6,127 nucleotides of DNA from Oscillospiraceae bacterium (GCA_020866945.1 JAJBVW010000216.1:301-6427); one strand, 5' to 3'. Positions 1-5,539 are shown, counted from the first letter of the stretch. Notes: generated by a model not told the origin, from the letters alone. Numbers and translations are program-made.

Positions 1-163
1 TCATGTGCTGAATCAGTGTGCTTTTGCCGCTGCCGGTGGGGCCCAGCAGGCCCACGGTCCGGCCCTCATACAGGGTCAGGGCGACGTGGTCAACGGCTTT
101 TTTCTCAAAGGGGGTACCCTGGCTGTATACGTGGGTCAGGCCCCGCAGCTCCATTAGCGACAT
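1..163 (-). CDS. ecfA2: EcfA2, energy-coupling factor (ECF) transporter ATPase, N-terminal part only
   Basis: This is the 5' end (54 codons) of the second ATPase of an ECF vitamin/micronutrient importer; the rest lies beyond the left edge. The translation begins MSLMELRGLTHVYSQGTPF. The HVYS-x-GTPFEKKAV stretch is characteristic of EcfA2, and a Walker A loop GPTGSGKST is present at residues 41-49, followed by LIQHM. In the known family EcfA2 pairs with EcfA1 in the cytoplasm, and the heterodimer drives the membrane protein EcfT and interchangeable substrate-binding S components. The gene overlaps the end of ecfA1. Two in-frame starts are possible: the ATG at 163, four bases after a GGGAGG sequence, and the ATG at 154, which shares its A with the ecfA1 stop codon (TAATG) but lies 13 bases from that GGAGG. 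Either way the two genes are translationally coupled. EcfT is expected next but is not visible. Identification as EcfA2 is firm; the start is uncertain by three codons. Confidence 0.9.
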   Translation of the reverse strand, partial: MSLMELRGLTHVYSQGTPFEKKAVDHVALTLYEGRTVGLLGPTGSGKSTLIQHM

Positions 164-999
164 AGTCCCTCCCATATGACCGAGGCACATTCCTCGTCCG
201 TCAGCGCGTCCATCGGAAGGTTCATACCGGCGGTGTTTAAGCGGCCTATCAGCTCCGTGCCGTCCGGCACCGCGAGAGACAGCTCCTTGAGGCGTTCCGC
301 CTGGGGGAATATCTCCCGGGGCGTCCCGTCCATGGCAAGCCTGCCGTTTGCCAGCACAACAATGCGGTCAGCGCGGGCTGCCTCCTCCATGTGGTGCGTG
401 ATAAGCACCACCGTAAGCCCCCGCTCCCGGCAGAGGGACTCCACCGCGTCCATGACCTCCCGGCGGCCCCGGGGGTCAAGCATGGCGGTCGGCTCGTCCA
501 GAACCAGCACCTCCGGCTCCATGGCGAGAATACCGGCGATGGCTACCCGCTGCTTCTGGCCCCCGGAAAGGAGATGGGGCGCGTGCATCCTAAGCTCATA
601 CATCCCCACCTGGCGGAGCGCACTGTCCACCCGGCGGCGAATCTCCTCCGGCGGCACGCCAAGGTTTTCCGGGGCGAAAGCCACGTCGTCCTCCACCACG
701 TTTGCGACAATCTGGTTATCCGGATTCTGGAACACCATCCCCACCCGGCGGCGAATCTCCAGGAGATTATCCTCCTCCGCCGTGTCCAGGCCGTCCACCA
801 GCACCTGTCCGGCAGCGGGGACAAGAATGGCGTTCAAATGCTTCGCCAGGGTGGACTTGCCGCTGCCGTTGGCCCCCAGCACCGCCACAAAGCTGCCCCG
901 GTCAATGGAAAGGCTTATATCCGACAGCGCCGGGGCCGCCGTCTCTGGATAGGAGAAGGACAAACCCCGTATTTCAATTACAGACTCCATGCTGTGCAT
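154..999 (-). CDS. ecfA1: EcfA1, energy-coupling factor (ECF) transporter ATPase
   Basis: A complete 281-residue ABC ATPase of the usual EcfA1 length. Visible motifs are Walker A GANGSGKST (42-50), a Q-loop in VFQNPDNQ (Q91), signature LSGGQKQR (144-151), Walker B VLVLDE (164-169), D-loop near LDP (174-176) and the switch histidine in ITHH (H202). The stretch VFQNPDNQIVANVVEDDVAF (89-108) is the Q-helix hallmark that distinguishes EcfA1 from ordinary ABC ATPases; it couples ATP hydrolysis to EcfT. The C-terminal part, with a short LP-x(3)-LT motif near 259-265, matches the usual EcfA tail. Translation may start at 999 (MHSMES) or at the ATG at 990; a GAGG sits only 2 bases before the first and 11 before the second, so neither is ideal. 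The gene follows the methyltransferase gene by 56 bp with no visible terminator, so co-transcription is likely. The transported substrate cannot be told because no S component is in view. Confidence 0.94.
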   Translation of the reverse strand: MHSMESVIEIRGLSFSYPETAAPALSDISLSIDRGSFVAVLGANGSGKSTLAKHLNAILVPAAGQVLVDGLDTAEEDNLLEIRRRVGMVFQNPDNQIVANVVEDDVAFAPENLGVPPEEIRRRVDSALRQVGMYELRMHAPHLLSGGQKQRVAIAGILAMEPEVLVLDEPTAMLDPRGRREVMDAVESLCRERGLTVVLITHHMEEAARADRIVVLANGRLAMDGTPREIFPQAERLKELSLAVPDGTELIGRLNTAGMNLPMDALTDEECASVIWEGLCR

Positions 1000-1055
1000 T
1001 ACCTCGCAAAATTCGGAAGAGGTCGTCTGCTGACAATCTCCAAGAAAACAGCTAA

Positions 1056-1919
1056 TTAATATTCCCAGCGGCAGCTTGCCCCACAGGGCAATACCAGGCC
1101 GGAGGCGGAGGCCCGCAGGCCAAGCTCCTGGGCGTCGCTGTGACCGGCGCCGTATTTTTTGGTGAACAGGCTCTCGGATATGTAGGTCAGCACCGAAGGG
1201 GACAGGCCCGTGGTGTAGGAGTTTATCAAAACAAAAAGCGGCTCCTCACTCAAAAGCTGGCTCACCGTCTGGCACAGGGGCCAGAGATTGTCCTCCAGCC
1301 GCCACACCTCGCCCCCCGGCCCCCGGCCATAGGAGGGAGGGTCCATGATGACCGCGTCGTACACATGACCCCGGCGTATCTCCCGCTGGCAGAACTTCAC
1401 GCAGTCGTCCACAATCCAGCGGACGCTTCTGTCCGCCACGCCGGTCAGGGCGGCGTTTTCCCTGGCCCACTGCACCATGCCCTTGGCGGCGTCCACATGG
1501 CAAACGCTGGCCCCGGCCTTGAGACAGGCGCAGGTGGCGGCCCCCGTATAGGCAAACAGGTTCAGCACCCGGATGGGACGGTTCGCGGCACGGATGGTTT
1601 CCATGGCCCAGTCCCAGTTGGCCGCCTGCTCCGGGAAAATGCCGGTGTGCTTGAAGCTCATGGGCTTCACCTGGAAGGTCAGGGGGCCGTAGGCGATTTT
1701 CCAGCTCTGGGGCAGGCGGTTTTTCTCCCATGCGCCCCCTCCGGCGGCGCTGCGGCGATAGACGGCCTCCGGCGTTTTCCACCGGGGATCCCGCCGCTCC
1801 GTGGCCCAAATGGCCTGGGGGTCGGGGCGCAAAAGGATATGACTGCCCCAGCGCTCCAGCTTCTCGCCTCCCGAAGCGTCAATCAGCTCATAGTCCTTCC
1901 ATTTGTCAGAAATCCACAT
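1056..1919 (-). CDS. Class I SAM-dependent methyltransferase (RlmI/RlmK-like, PF10672 type), target unknown
   Basis: A 287-residue Rossmann-fold methyltransferase. An N-terminal region of about 110 residues, including a GIFPEQ stretch (93-98), leads into the SAM-binding motif I NLFAYTGAAT (120-129), the acidic ribose-binding residue D143 in HVDAAKG, an acidic pair at D171-D172 and the motif IV loop DPPSYGRGPGGEVW (193-206). These are typical of the COG1092-like group containing the 23S rRNA enzymes RlmI and the RlmK half of RlmKL. No PUA RNA-binding domain precedes the catalytic part, unlike RlmI, and the later NSYTTG stretch (233-238) lacks the cysteine that m5C-forming relatives use there. 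An rRNA target is therefore plausible but not shown, and m5C chemistry looks unlikely. The start at 1919 is supported by AAGGAAG five bases upstream. The gene lies 53 bp after the permuted lipoprotein gene and 56 bp before ecfA1, with no terminator on either side. Confidence 0.88.
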   Translation of the reverse strand: MWISDKWKDYELIDASGGEKLERWGSHILLRPDPQAIWATERRDPRWKTPEAVYRRSAAGGGAWEKNRLPQSWKIAYGPLTFQVKPMSFKHTGIFPEQAANWDWAMETIRAANRPIRVLNLFAYTGAATCACLKAGASVCHVDAAKGMVQWARENAALTGVADRSVRWIVDDCVKFCQREIRRGHVYDAVIMDPPSYGRGPGGEVWRLEDNLWPLCQTVSQLLSEEPLFVLINSYTTGLSPSVLTYISESLFTKKYGAGHSDAQELGLRASASGLVLPCGASCRWEY

Positions 1920-1972
1920 ATATACTTCCTTATTATATCACTGGAAAATCAACTTACCTTCAAGGCCGTGCG

Positions 1973-2770
1973 TCAGTTCATATAATATGCCGCGACCACG
2001 CTGGAGACCAATATGCCGTCCACCTCGCCGTTTTTCAGCGCCTGGAAAAGTCCGTCCGTATCGGTCTGATAGACCACGGCGCCCAGGCTGTTCATAAAGC
2101 TCTCATCCTGCTGCAAAACGGTCATATCGGCCACGGTCACGCCCAGAATCTTGTTCCGCAGACCGGATTTTCGATGGATGCGGGTACTGGTGCTGGTGAC
2201 GAGCACATATTGACTGGTCAAATAAGCGGGGGAATAATCGAAGCCGGAGGTCTGGTTCGCCCCAGAAACGCCCATAGCCATGTCGATGTTGCCGGAGTTC
2301 AGCTCTATGTCCGCATCGGAGATGTCGATGGGATACAGGTTCATGCTCCACCCCAAATAACCGCATATATAGCTTGCAAGCTCCACATCGAAGCCGCTGT
2401 AGCCGTCTCCGGAGGCATAGCTCATGGGCATATTGGTGATGTCGATGCCCACGGTGATGGTGCGCTCCGGCACAGTATCCCACAGCTCGTCCATAGCTCC
2501 CGACTGGCCCCGGAGGGCGATGAGGTTCTCCCCGAACCAGCTGTTTGAAAGGGAGCGAAGGGATCCGCTCGCGGCCAGCTCATACATGGCGGCGGTCACA
2601 TAATCCGCAATCTGATCCCCCTCCCGGAAGGCAATGACATAGCTGCCCTCGGCGCTGAAGGAGTCGATAATCCTGTATCCGTTGCCGCTGGTACCGCCGG
2701 AGCAGGCCGCAAGGCCCAAAAGCAGCACAAAACACAAAAGCAGACACAGGATTCGGATAAATCGCGGCAT
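1973..2770 (-). CDS. Circularly permuted family-3 substrate-binding lipoprotein
   Basis: A 265-residue exported lipoprotein with a basic-hydrophobic signal peptide and lipobox LAAC (C23), predicted to be anchored outside the membrane. The rest matches the family-3 (polar amino acid type) binding-protein fold, but in permuted order. Residues 31-80 (YRIIDSF, then YVIAFREGD, then SGSLRSLSNSWFG) correspond to the C-terminal end of a normal protein. Residues 103-265 (RTITVGID, YSGFDVELASYI, LNSGNIDMAMG, FDYSPAYL, LFQALKNGEVDGILV, AAYYMN) correspond to its N-terminal and middle parts. The stop falls at the loop that normally leads into the YRII-like strand. A linker of about 22 residues (81-102) joins the old C and N termini. 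The AGGAGG site six bases upstream of the ATG at 2770 is strong and the reading frame is intact. Residues aligned with the usual ligand-binding Arg and Asp are Q173 and S256. It lies behind a complete importer but across a terminator; a partner role is an inference. Confidence 0.88.
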   Translation of the reverse strand: MPRFIRILCLLLCFVLLLGLAACSGGTSGNGYRIIDSFSAEGSYVIAFREGDQIADYVTAAMYELAASGSLRSLSNSWFGENLIALRGQSGAMDELWDTVPERTITVGIDITNMPMSYASGDGYSGFDVELASYICGYLGWSMNLYPIDISDADIELNSGNIDMAMGVSGANQTSGFDYSPAYLTSQYVLVTSTSTRIHRKSGLRNKILGVTVADMTVLQQDESFMNSLGAVVYQTDTDGLFQALKNGEVDGILVSSVVAAYYMN

Positions 2771-2793
2771 GAGGTACCTCCTGGCAAAGCGTT

Positions 2794-2826
2794 AAAAACA
2801 AAATCCATGCGCATGGCACGGATTTT
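2794..2826 (-). terminator. Rho-independent terminator or attenuator between the ATPase and permuted lipoprotein genes
   Basis: Read on the minus strand, AAAATCCGTGC (2826-2816) pairs with GCATGGATTTT (2810-2800) around the five-base loop CATGC, giving an 11-bp stem with one G-U wobble. It is followed at once by GTTTTT. The wobble is a pair only in minus-strand RNA (it would be an A-C mismatch on the other strand), which fits a leftward terminator. It lies 68 bp past the ATPase stop and 23 bp before the lipoprotein start, so it should end or reduce readthrough from the importer operon. Confidence 0.78.
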
Positions 2827-2828
2827 AT

Positions 2829-2856
2829 AGTATCATGATGTATGGCAGGAAATCAA
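2829..2856 (-). promoter_or_regulatory. Candidate weak promoter for the permuted lipoprotein gene
   Basis: On the minus strand TTGATT (2856-2851) and GATACT (2834-2829) are separated by 16 bp, each matching four of six sigma-70/SigA consensus positions. An overlapping TATAAA (2829-2824) is an alternative -10 box with a longer spacer. Transcription would begin close to 2822, inside the 5' arm of the terminator hairpin, so a transcript from here would carry a shortened stem and could escape termination. The match is modest and the call rests mainly on the need for a promoter after the terminator. Confidence 0.35.
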
Positions 2857-2893
2857 GTGCAAAAGCCTTAAAGTTTCCGTAAGCTCCGCCAGC

Positions 2894-3676
2894 TCACTGG
2901 TTGTAGCTTTCAAGAAACCGGCGGGTGCGCTCCTGCGTGGGCGCGCCGATGACCTGTTCCGGGGGGCCTTCCTCCACAATGCGGCCGTCATCCATGAAAA
3001 TGACCTGGCTCGCCACATCCCGGGCAAACGCGATCTCATGGGTGACGATAATCATGGTAGTTTTCCGCTCCGCCAGCTCCCGGATGACCCGCAAAACCTC
3101 CTGCGTAAGCTCCGGATCGAGGGCGCTGGTCGGCTCGTCAAAGCAGAGGATGTCCGGCTGGAGTGCCAGGGCGCGGGCAATGGCCACACGCTGCTGCTGC
3201 CCGCCGGAGAGCTGATGGGGATAATTGCCCATCCTGTCGGCCAGGCCCATCTGATCCAGAAGCTGCCGGGCCTCCGCCTCAATCTGCTGGTGCAGCTCCT
3301 TTTTCCGGCTCTTGTAGTCCGGCGATTCCTTCGCCAGCAGCTCCCGCGCCAGCATGACGTTTCCCAGGGCCGTATACTGCGGGAAAAGGTTAAAGGACTG
3401 GAACACCAGGCCGAAATGGAGGCGTTTTTTCCGTATGTCCGCCTCCCGCTGGGAATCCGGCTCGTCGCCGCTGTAAAGCAGCTCGCCGTTTACGGCGATG
3501 GAGCCGCTGTCCGGATGCTCCAGGAAATTCAGGCAGCGGAGCAGCGTGGTCTTGCCGGAGCCGGAGGAGCCGATGATGGAGAGAATCTCCCCCTTTTCCA
3601 GGGAAAAGCTGATGCCCTTGAGGATTTCGGTTTTATCAAAGGATTTTCGTATATCCCTTACTTCTAATATCGCCAT
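2894..3676 (-). CDS. Polar amino acid ABC importer, ATP-binding protein (GlnQ/HisP-type)
   Basis: A complete 260-residue cytoplasmic ATPase that powers the importer whose permease is encoded just upstream. Motifs are Walker A GSSGSGKTT (36-44), the Q-loop in VFQSFNLFP (Q93), signature LSGGQQQR (156-163), Walker B ILCFDE (176-181), D-loop SALDP (184-188) and the switch histidine H213 in VTHE. The FQSFNLFP Q-loop and the length match the polar-amino-acid (PAAT/HAAT) subfamily. A stretch near residues 111-135 (AKESPDYKSRKKELHQQ) is charged and somewhat longer than in the shortest family members. The start at 3676 has an excellent AGGAGG five bases upstream, which sits in the 10-bp gap after the permease stop, so the two genes are tightly coupled. 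The exact amino acid transported cannot be read from the ATPase. Confidence 0.95.
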   Translation of the reverse strand: MAILEVRDIRKSFDKTEILKGISFSLEKGEILSIIGSSGSGKTTLLRCLNFLEHPDSGSIAVNGELLYSGDEPDSQREADIRKKRLHFGLVFQSFNLFPQYTALGNVMLARELLAKESPDYKSRKKELHQQIEAEARQLLDQMGLADRMGNYPHQLSGGQQQRVAIARALALQPDILCFDEPTSALDPELTQEVLRVIRELAERKTTMIIVTHEIAFARDVASQVIFMDDGRIVEEGPPEQVIGAPTQERTRRFLESYNQ

Positions 3677-3686
3677 GGCCGCCTCC

Positions 3687-4379
3687 TTATCGGAAATAGT
3701 CCAGCCGCTTTTCCAGGCGGCCCAGCAGAATGGTCAGTACCCCTGTGAACAGCAGATAATATACCGCCGTGAAAAACAGCGGCCAAATCACGCCGGAAAT
3801 GCCCTGAGAACCCTTCAAAAATGCCTGACCGGCCCAAATGACCTCCTGCAGCGCAATAATGCGGGCCAGAGACGTGTCCTTCACAAGCGTAATAATTTCG
3901 TTTGACATAGGCGGCACGATACGCTTGACGACCTGGAGAAGGGTGACACGGCAGAATATCTGCCGTTTTGTCATGCCCAGAACCAGACCCGCCTCCTGTT
4001 GTCCCTTGGGGATGCTCTGGATGCCGCCGCGGTATATCTCCGAAAAATAGCAGGCATAATTGAGTATAAAGGCGATGGACGCGGCCAGAAAGCGCCCGGA
4101 TTCCCCGCTGCCCCAGATGTTGTTGCCCATCACGAGGCCGGGAAAATAATACACGATGAGAAGCTGTATCATCAGGGGCGTTCCCCGGACGATCCACACA
4201 ATCGTGCGCGTCAGCCAGCTAAGCGGACGGAAACGGGACATGGAGCCGAAGGATATGACAAGCCCCAGGGGCAATGCCCCCAGCAGGGTGACAAAAAACA
4301 GTCTCAGCGTTTGAAGAAAGCCGGTGTTCAGCGACTGAACGACAATGGGGAACTGCTCCAGGAACAATTCCATGGACAT
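3687..4379 (-). CDS. Polar amino acid ABC importer, permease (HisM/GlnP-type)
   Basis: A 230-residue integral membrane protein forming, as a homodimer or with a partner, the channel of the amino acid importer. Hydrophobic segments near residues 21-45, 54-83, 97-113, about 163-184 and 196-220 fit the five-helix HisMQ topology. Family motifs are VRGTPLMIQLL (64-74), EIYRGGIQSIPKGQQEAG (114-131) and the ATPase-coupling EAA loop running to LGMTKRQIFCRVTLLQ (134-149). Only one permease gene is present, so a homodimer is the simplest assembly. The longest reading starts at the ATG at 4379, but AGGAG lies only 3 bases upstream of it and 9 bases upstream of a second ATG at 4373, which is probably the real start (giving 228 residues). 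The gene follows the binding-protein gene across a 118-bp gap containing a hairpin. Confidence 0.94.
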   Translation of the reverse strand: MSMELFLEQFPIVVQSLNTGFLQTLRLFFVTLLGALPLGLVISFGSMSRFRPLSWLTRTIVWIVRGTPLMIQLLIVYYFPGLVMGNNIWGSGESGRFLAASIAFILNYACYFSEIYRGGIQSIPKGQQEAGLVLGMTKRQIFCRVTLLQVVKRIVPPMSNEIITLVKDTSLARIIALQEVIWAGQAFLKGSQGISGVIWPLFFTAVYYLLFTGVLTILLGRLEKRLDYFR

Positions 4380-4436
4380 CCACTCCTTTCCAGTAGCCTG
4401 CGGTTGCGGCTATGGGATGTATGCGCAGGGGCAAGA

Positions 4437-4467
4437 ATTTTCCCGGCGAACGCGCCGCCGGGAAAAT
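4437..4467 (-). promoter_or_regulatory. Intercistronic 12-bp hairpin between binding-protein and permease genes
   Basis: ATTTTCCCGGCG (minus strand, 4467-4456) and CGCCGGGAAAAT (4448-4437) form a perfect 12-bp inverted repeat around a seven-base loop. The following sequence TCTTGCC has no real U-tract, so it is at best a partial terminator. In ABC import operons such stems often protect the upstream binding-protein message from 3' decay and lower downstream expression, giving excess binding protein over permease. That role here is inferred from position. The remaining bases of this 118-bp gap show only the permease ribosome binding site. Confidence 0.7.
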
Positions 4468-4497
4468 CGGAAACGAACATTTTACAGGGCCGTCGTA

Positions 4498-5316
4498 TTA
4501 CTGGGCGATGATGGCGGCCTGAACGCCGTACTGCTCGGCAATCGCCATCATGGTGCCGTCGGCATAGCTCTCGGCAAAGAACTCGTTCAGGGCCTCGGCC
4601 AGGTCGGAGCCTTTGCGGAAGCCGACGCCGTACTCCTCGCCCTCGTCCTCGTTCAGGGAGATGGTGTAGGTCAGGTCTGCATAGCTGGTGCCCTCGCCCA
4701 CCATGGCGCCGGCCATGAGCGCGTCGATGACCGCGGCGTCAGAGGTGCCGGCGGCGACCTCCATCAGCGCGTCGGCCTGAGAGGTGACGGCGGTGGTGGC
4801 AAAGCCGTTCGCAATGGCCTGGCTCTCGCCGGCGCTGCCGGCCTCCACGGCGAAGGTCAGGTCGGCCATGGACTCCACAGTGTCATACTGATCCGCGACG
4901 TCCGCAGGCAGAACGACCACCTGGGTGTTGTTGCAGTAGGCATTGGAGCACTCCATGGAGGAGGTGACCTCGTCGGTCAGAGTCATGCCGTTCCAGACGC
5001 AGTCGATGCTCCCGGCGTCCAGCTCAAGAATCTTGTTGTCCCAGTTGATTTCCACAAACTCCACGGTCACGCCCAGGCTCTCGGCAAAGGCGGTAGCCAT
5101 GTCGGCGTCGAAGCCAATCCAGTTGCCGTCCTCGTCCTTGTAGTCCATCGGCTCAAAATCGGTGATGCCCACAACAAGAACGCCTTGATCCTGGATATAG
5201 GCTACCTCACTCTCCACCTCGGAGCTGTCGTCAGAGCTGGAAGAGGAGCAGGCGGCCAGGGCAAAGACCATTGCCAGGGCCATCAGCAGAGCAAGCAGCT
5301 TTTTCATCGTTTTCAT
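4498..5316 (-). CDS. Substrate-binding lipoprotein of the ABC importer (family 3, normal domain order)
   Basis: A 272-residue exported lipoprotein with signal peptide and lipobox LAAC (C23), followed by a Ser/Asp/Glu-rich tether (24-38). It should capture the substrate outside the cell and hand it to the permease encoded next. Family-3 landmarks occur in normal order: GVLVVGITDFEPMDY (45-59), WIGFDADMATAFAESLGV (66-83), LELDAGSIDCVWNGMTLT (98-114), CSNAY (123-127), LTFAVEAGSAGES (153-165), the lobe-2 Asp D198 in AAVID, and YGVGFRKGSDL with ADGTMMAIAEQYG near the C terminus. The position of the conserved carboxylate-binding Arg after MTLTDE is V117, so ligand handling is not textbook. Cys106, Cys123 and Cys128 lie close together in sequence. 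AAGGAGG lies 12 bases before the ATG at 5316, a rather long spacer; the next ATG at 5307 is worse placed. It is the first gene of the leftward operon. Confidence 0.94.
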   Translation of the reverse strand: MKTMKKLLALLMALAMVFALAACSSSSSDDSSEVESEVAYIQDQGVLVVGITDFEPMDYKDEDGNWIGFDADMATAFAESLGVTVEFVEINWDNKILELDAGSIDCVWNGMTLTDEVTSSMECSNAYCNNTQVVVLPADVADQYDTVESMADLTFAVEAGSAGESQAIANGFATTAVTSQADALMEVAAGTSDAAVIDALMAGAMVGEGTSYADLTYTISLNEDEGEEYGVGFRKGSDLAEALNEFFAESYADGTMMAIAEQYGVQAAIIAQ

Positions 5317-5361
5317 GATTTTATGTGTCCTCCTTATAATTTGTCTGTTTGTCCGCTGAGT

Positions 5362-5390
5362 ATTTTACTACATTACCACACTAAAGTAAA
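5362..5390 (-). promoter_or_regulatory. Promoter of the leftward importer operon
   Basis: On the minus strand TTTACT (5390-5385) and TAAAAT (5367-5362) are separated by exactly 17 bp; the -10 box matches five of six and the -35 box four of six SigA consensus positions. Transcription would begin near 5355, giving a leader of about 40 bases before the ATG at 5316. The outer six bases are also an inverted repeat (TTTACT / AGTAAA, 5364-5369 and 5385-5390), which might be an operator or chance in this AT-rich stretch. Confidence 0.65.
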
Positions 5391-5426
5391 GCGTTTTTTC
5401 CGTCGTCCTTACTTTTTTTACATTTT

Positions 5427-5441
5427 GTTCACCTAAGTTCA
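5427..5441. repeat. GTTCA direct repeat upstream of the response-regulator promoter
   Basis: GTTCA occurs at 5427-5431 and 5437-5441, a 10-bp period, with a looser TTACA at 5418-5422 one step further upstream. Direct repeats with a 10-11 bp period are the usual binding-site form for OmpR/PhoB-family regulators, and these overlap the -35 area of the promoter for just such a regulator. Autoregulation or shared control of the divergent importer is an inference; the motif is short. Confidence 0.35.
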
Positions 5442-5458
5442 AAAGACCGGTATATAAT
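5428..5458 (+). promoter_or_regulatory. Promoter of the response regulator gene
   Basis: A perfect -10 box TATAAT lies at 5453-5458. No good -35 box occurs at 16-18 bp; the best is TTCACC (5428-5433, four of six) with a 19-bp spacer. A strong -10 with a poor -35 suggests an activator-dependent promoter. The predicted start near 5465 leaves a leader of about 75 bases containing a hairpin. Confidence 0.6.
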
Positions 5459-5467
5459 TAGGGTAGA

Positions 5468-5503
5468 TTGACCAACTGGGGCGGCAACCCCGGTTTTGAC
5501 CAA
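5468..5503 (+). promoter_or_regulatory. Leader hairpin flanked by an 8-bp direct repeat
   Basis: AACTGGGG (5474-5481) and CCCCGGTT (5488-5495) pair over eight positions, with one U-G wobble, around the loop CGGCAA. TTGACCAA occurs exactly twice, at 5468-5475 and 5496-5503, bracketing the stem. The hairpin lies at the very start of the predicted response-regulator transcript. Only four Ts overlap its 3' end, so it is not a convincing terminator. It could be an mRNA-stabilising 5' stem or a protein-binding site; no known riboswitch class is recognised. Confidence 0.5.
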
Positions 5504-5539
5504 GGCATACATATAAGTAAGCACAGGAGGCAGAAAGCC

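Noticed and set aside
1932..1940. Extended -10 promoter match (TGATATAAT, minus strand) upstream of the methyltransferase gene
   Set aside because: Transcription would start inside the AAGGAAG ribosome binding site, only a few bases before the ATG, and no -35 box exists at the right distance; readthrough from the lipoprotein gene is a simpler explanation.
1973..1981. The permuted lipoprotein could be a frameshifted or truncated ordinary binding protein
   Set aside because: The missing C-terminal block is found at the N terminus of the same open frame, no continuation is encoded after the stop in frame, and signal peptide and ribosome binding site are intact.
1140..2548. Long plus-strand open frames opposite the methyltransferase and permuted lipoprotein genes
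   Set aside because: They mirror the codon pattern of the minus-strand genes, show no recognisable motifs and have no start signals.
4492..4500. TAATACGAC on the minus strand, identical to the start of a T7 phage promoter
   Set aside because: Only the first nine bases match and the downstream CTCACTATA part is absent; it consists of the binding-protein stop codon plus following bases, so it is chance.
5341..5353. Short direct repeat of GACAAA in the importer leader (minus strand)
   Set aside because: It is too short and AT-rich to separate from chance, and no known operator was recognised.
4345..5436. A 363-codon open frame on the plus strand
   Set aside because: It lies antisense to the well-supported binding-protein gene, has low-complexity Gly/His/Val-rich translation, no domain motif and no ribosome binding site; it is a by-product of GC-rich codon use.
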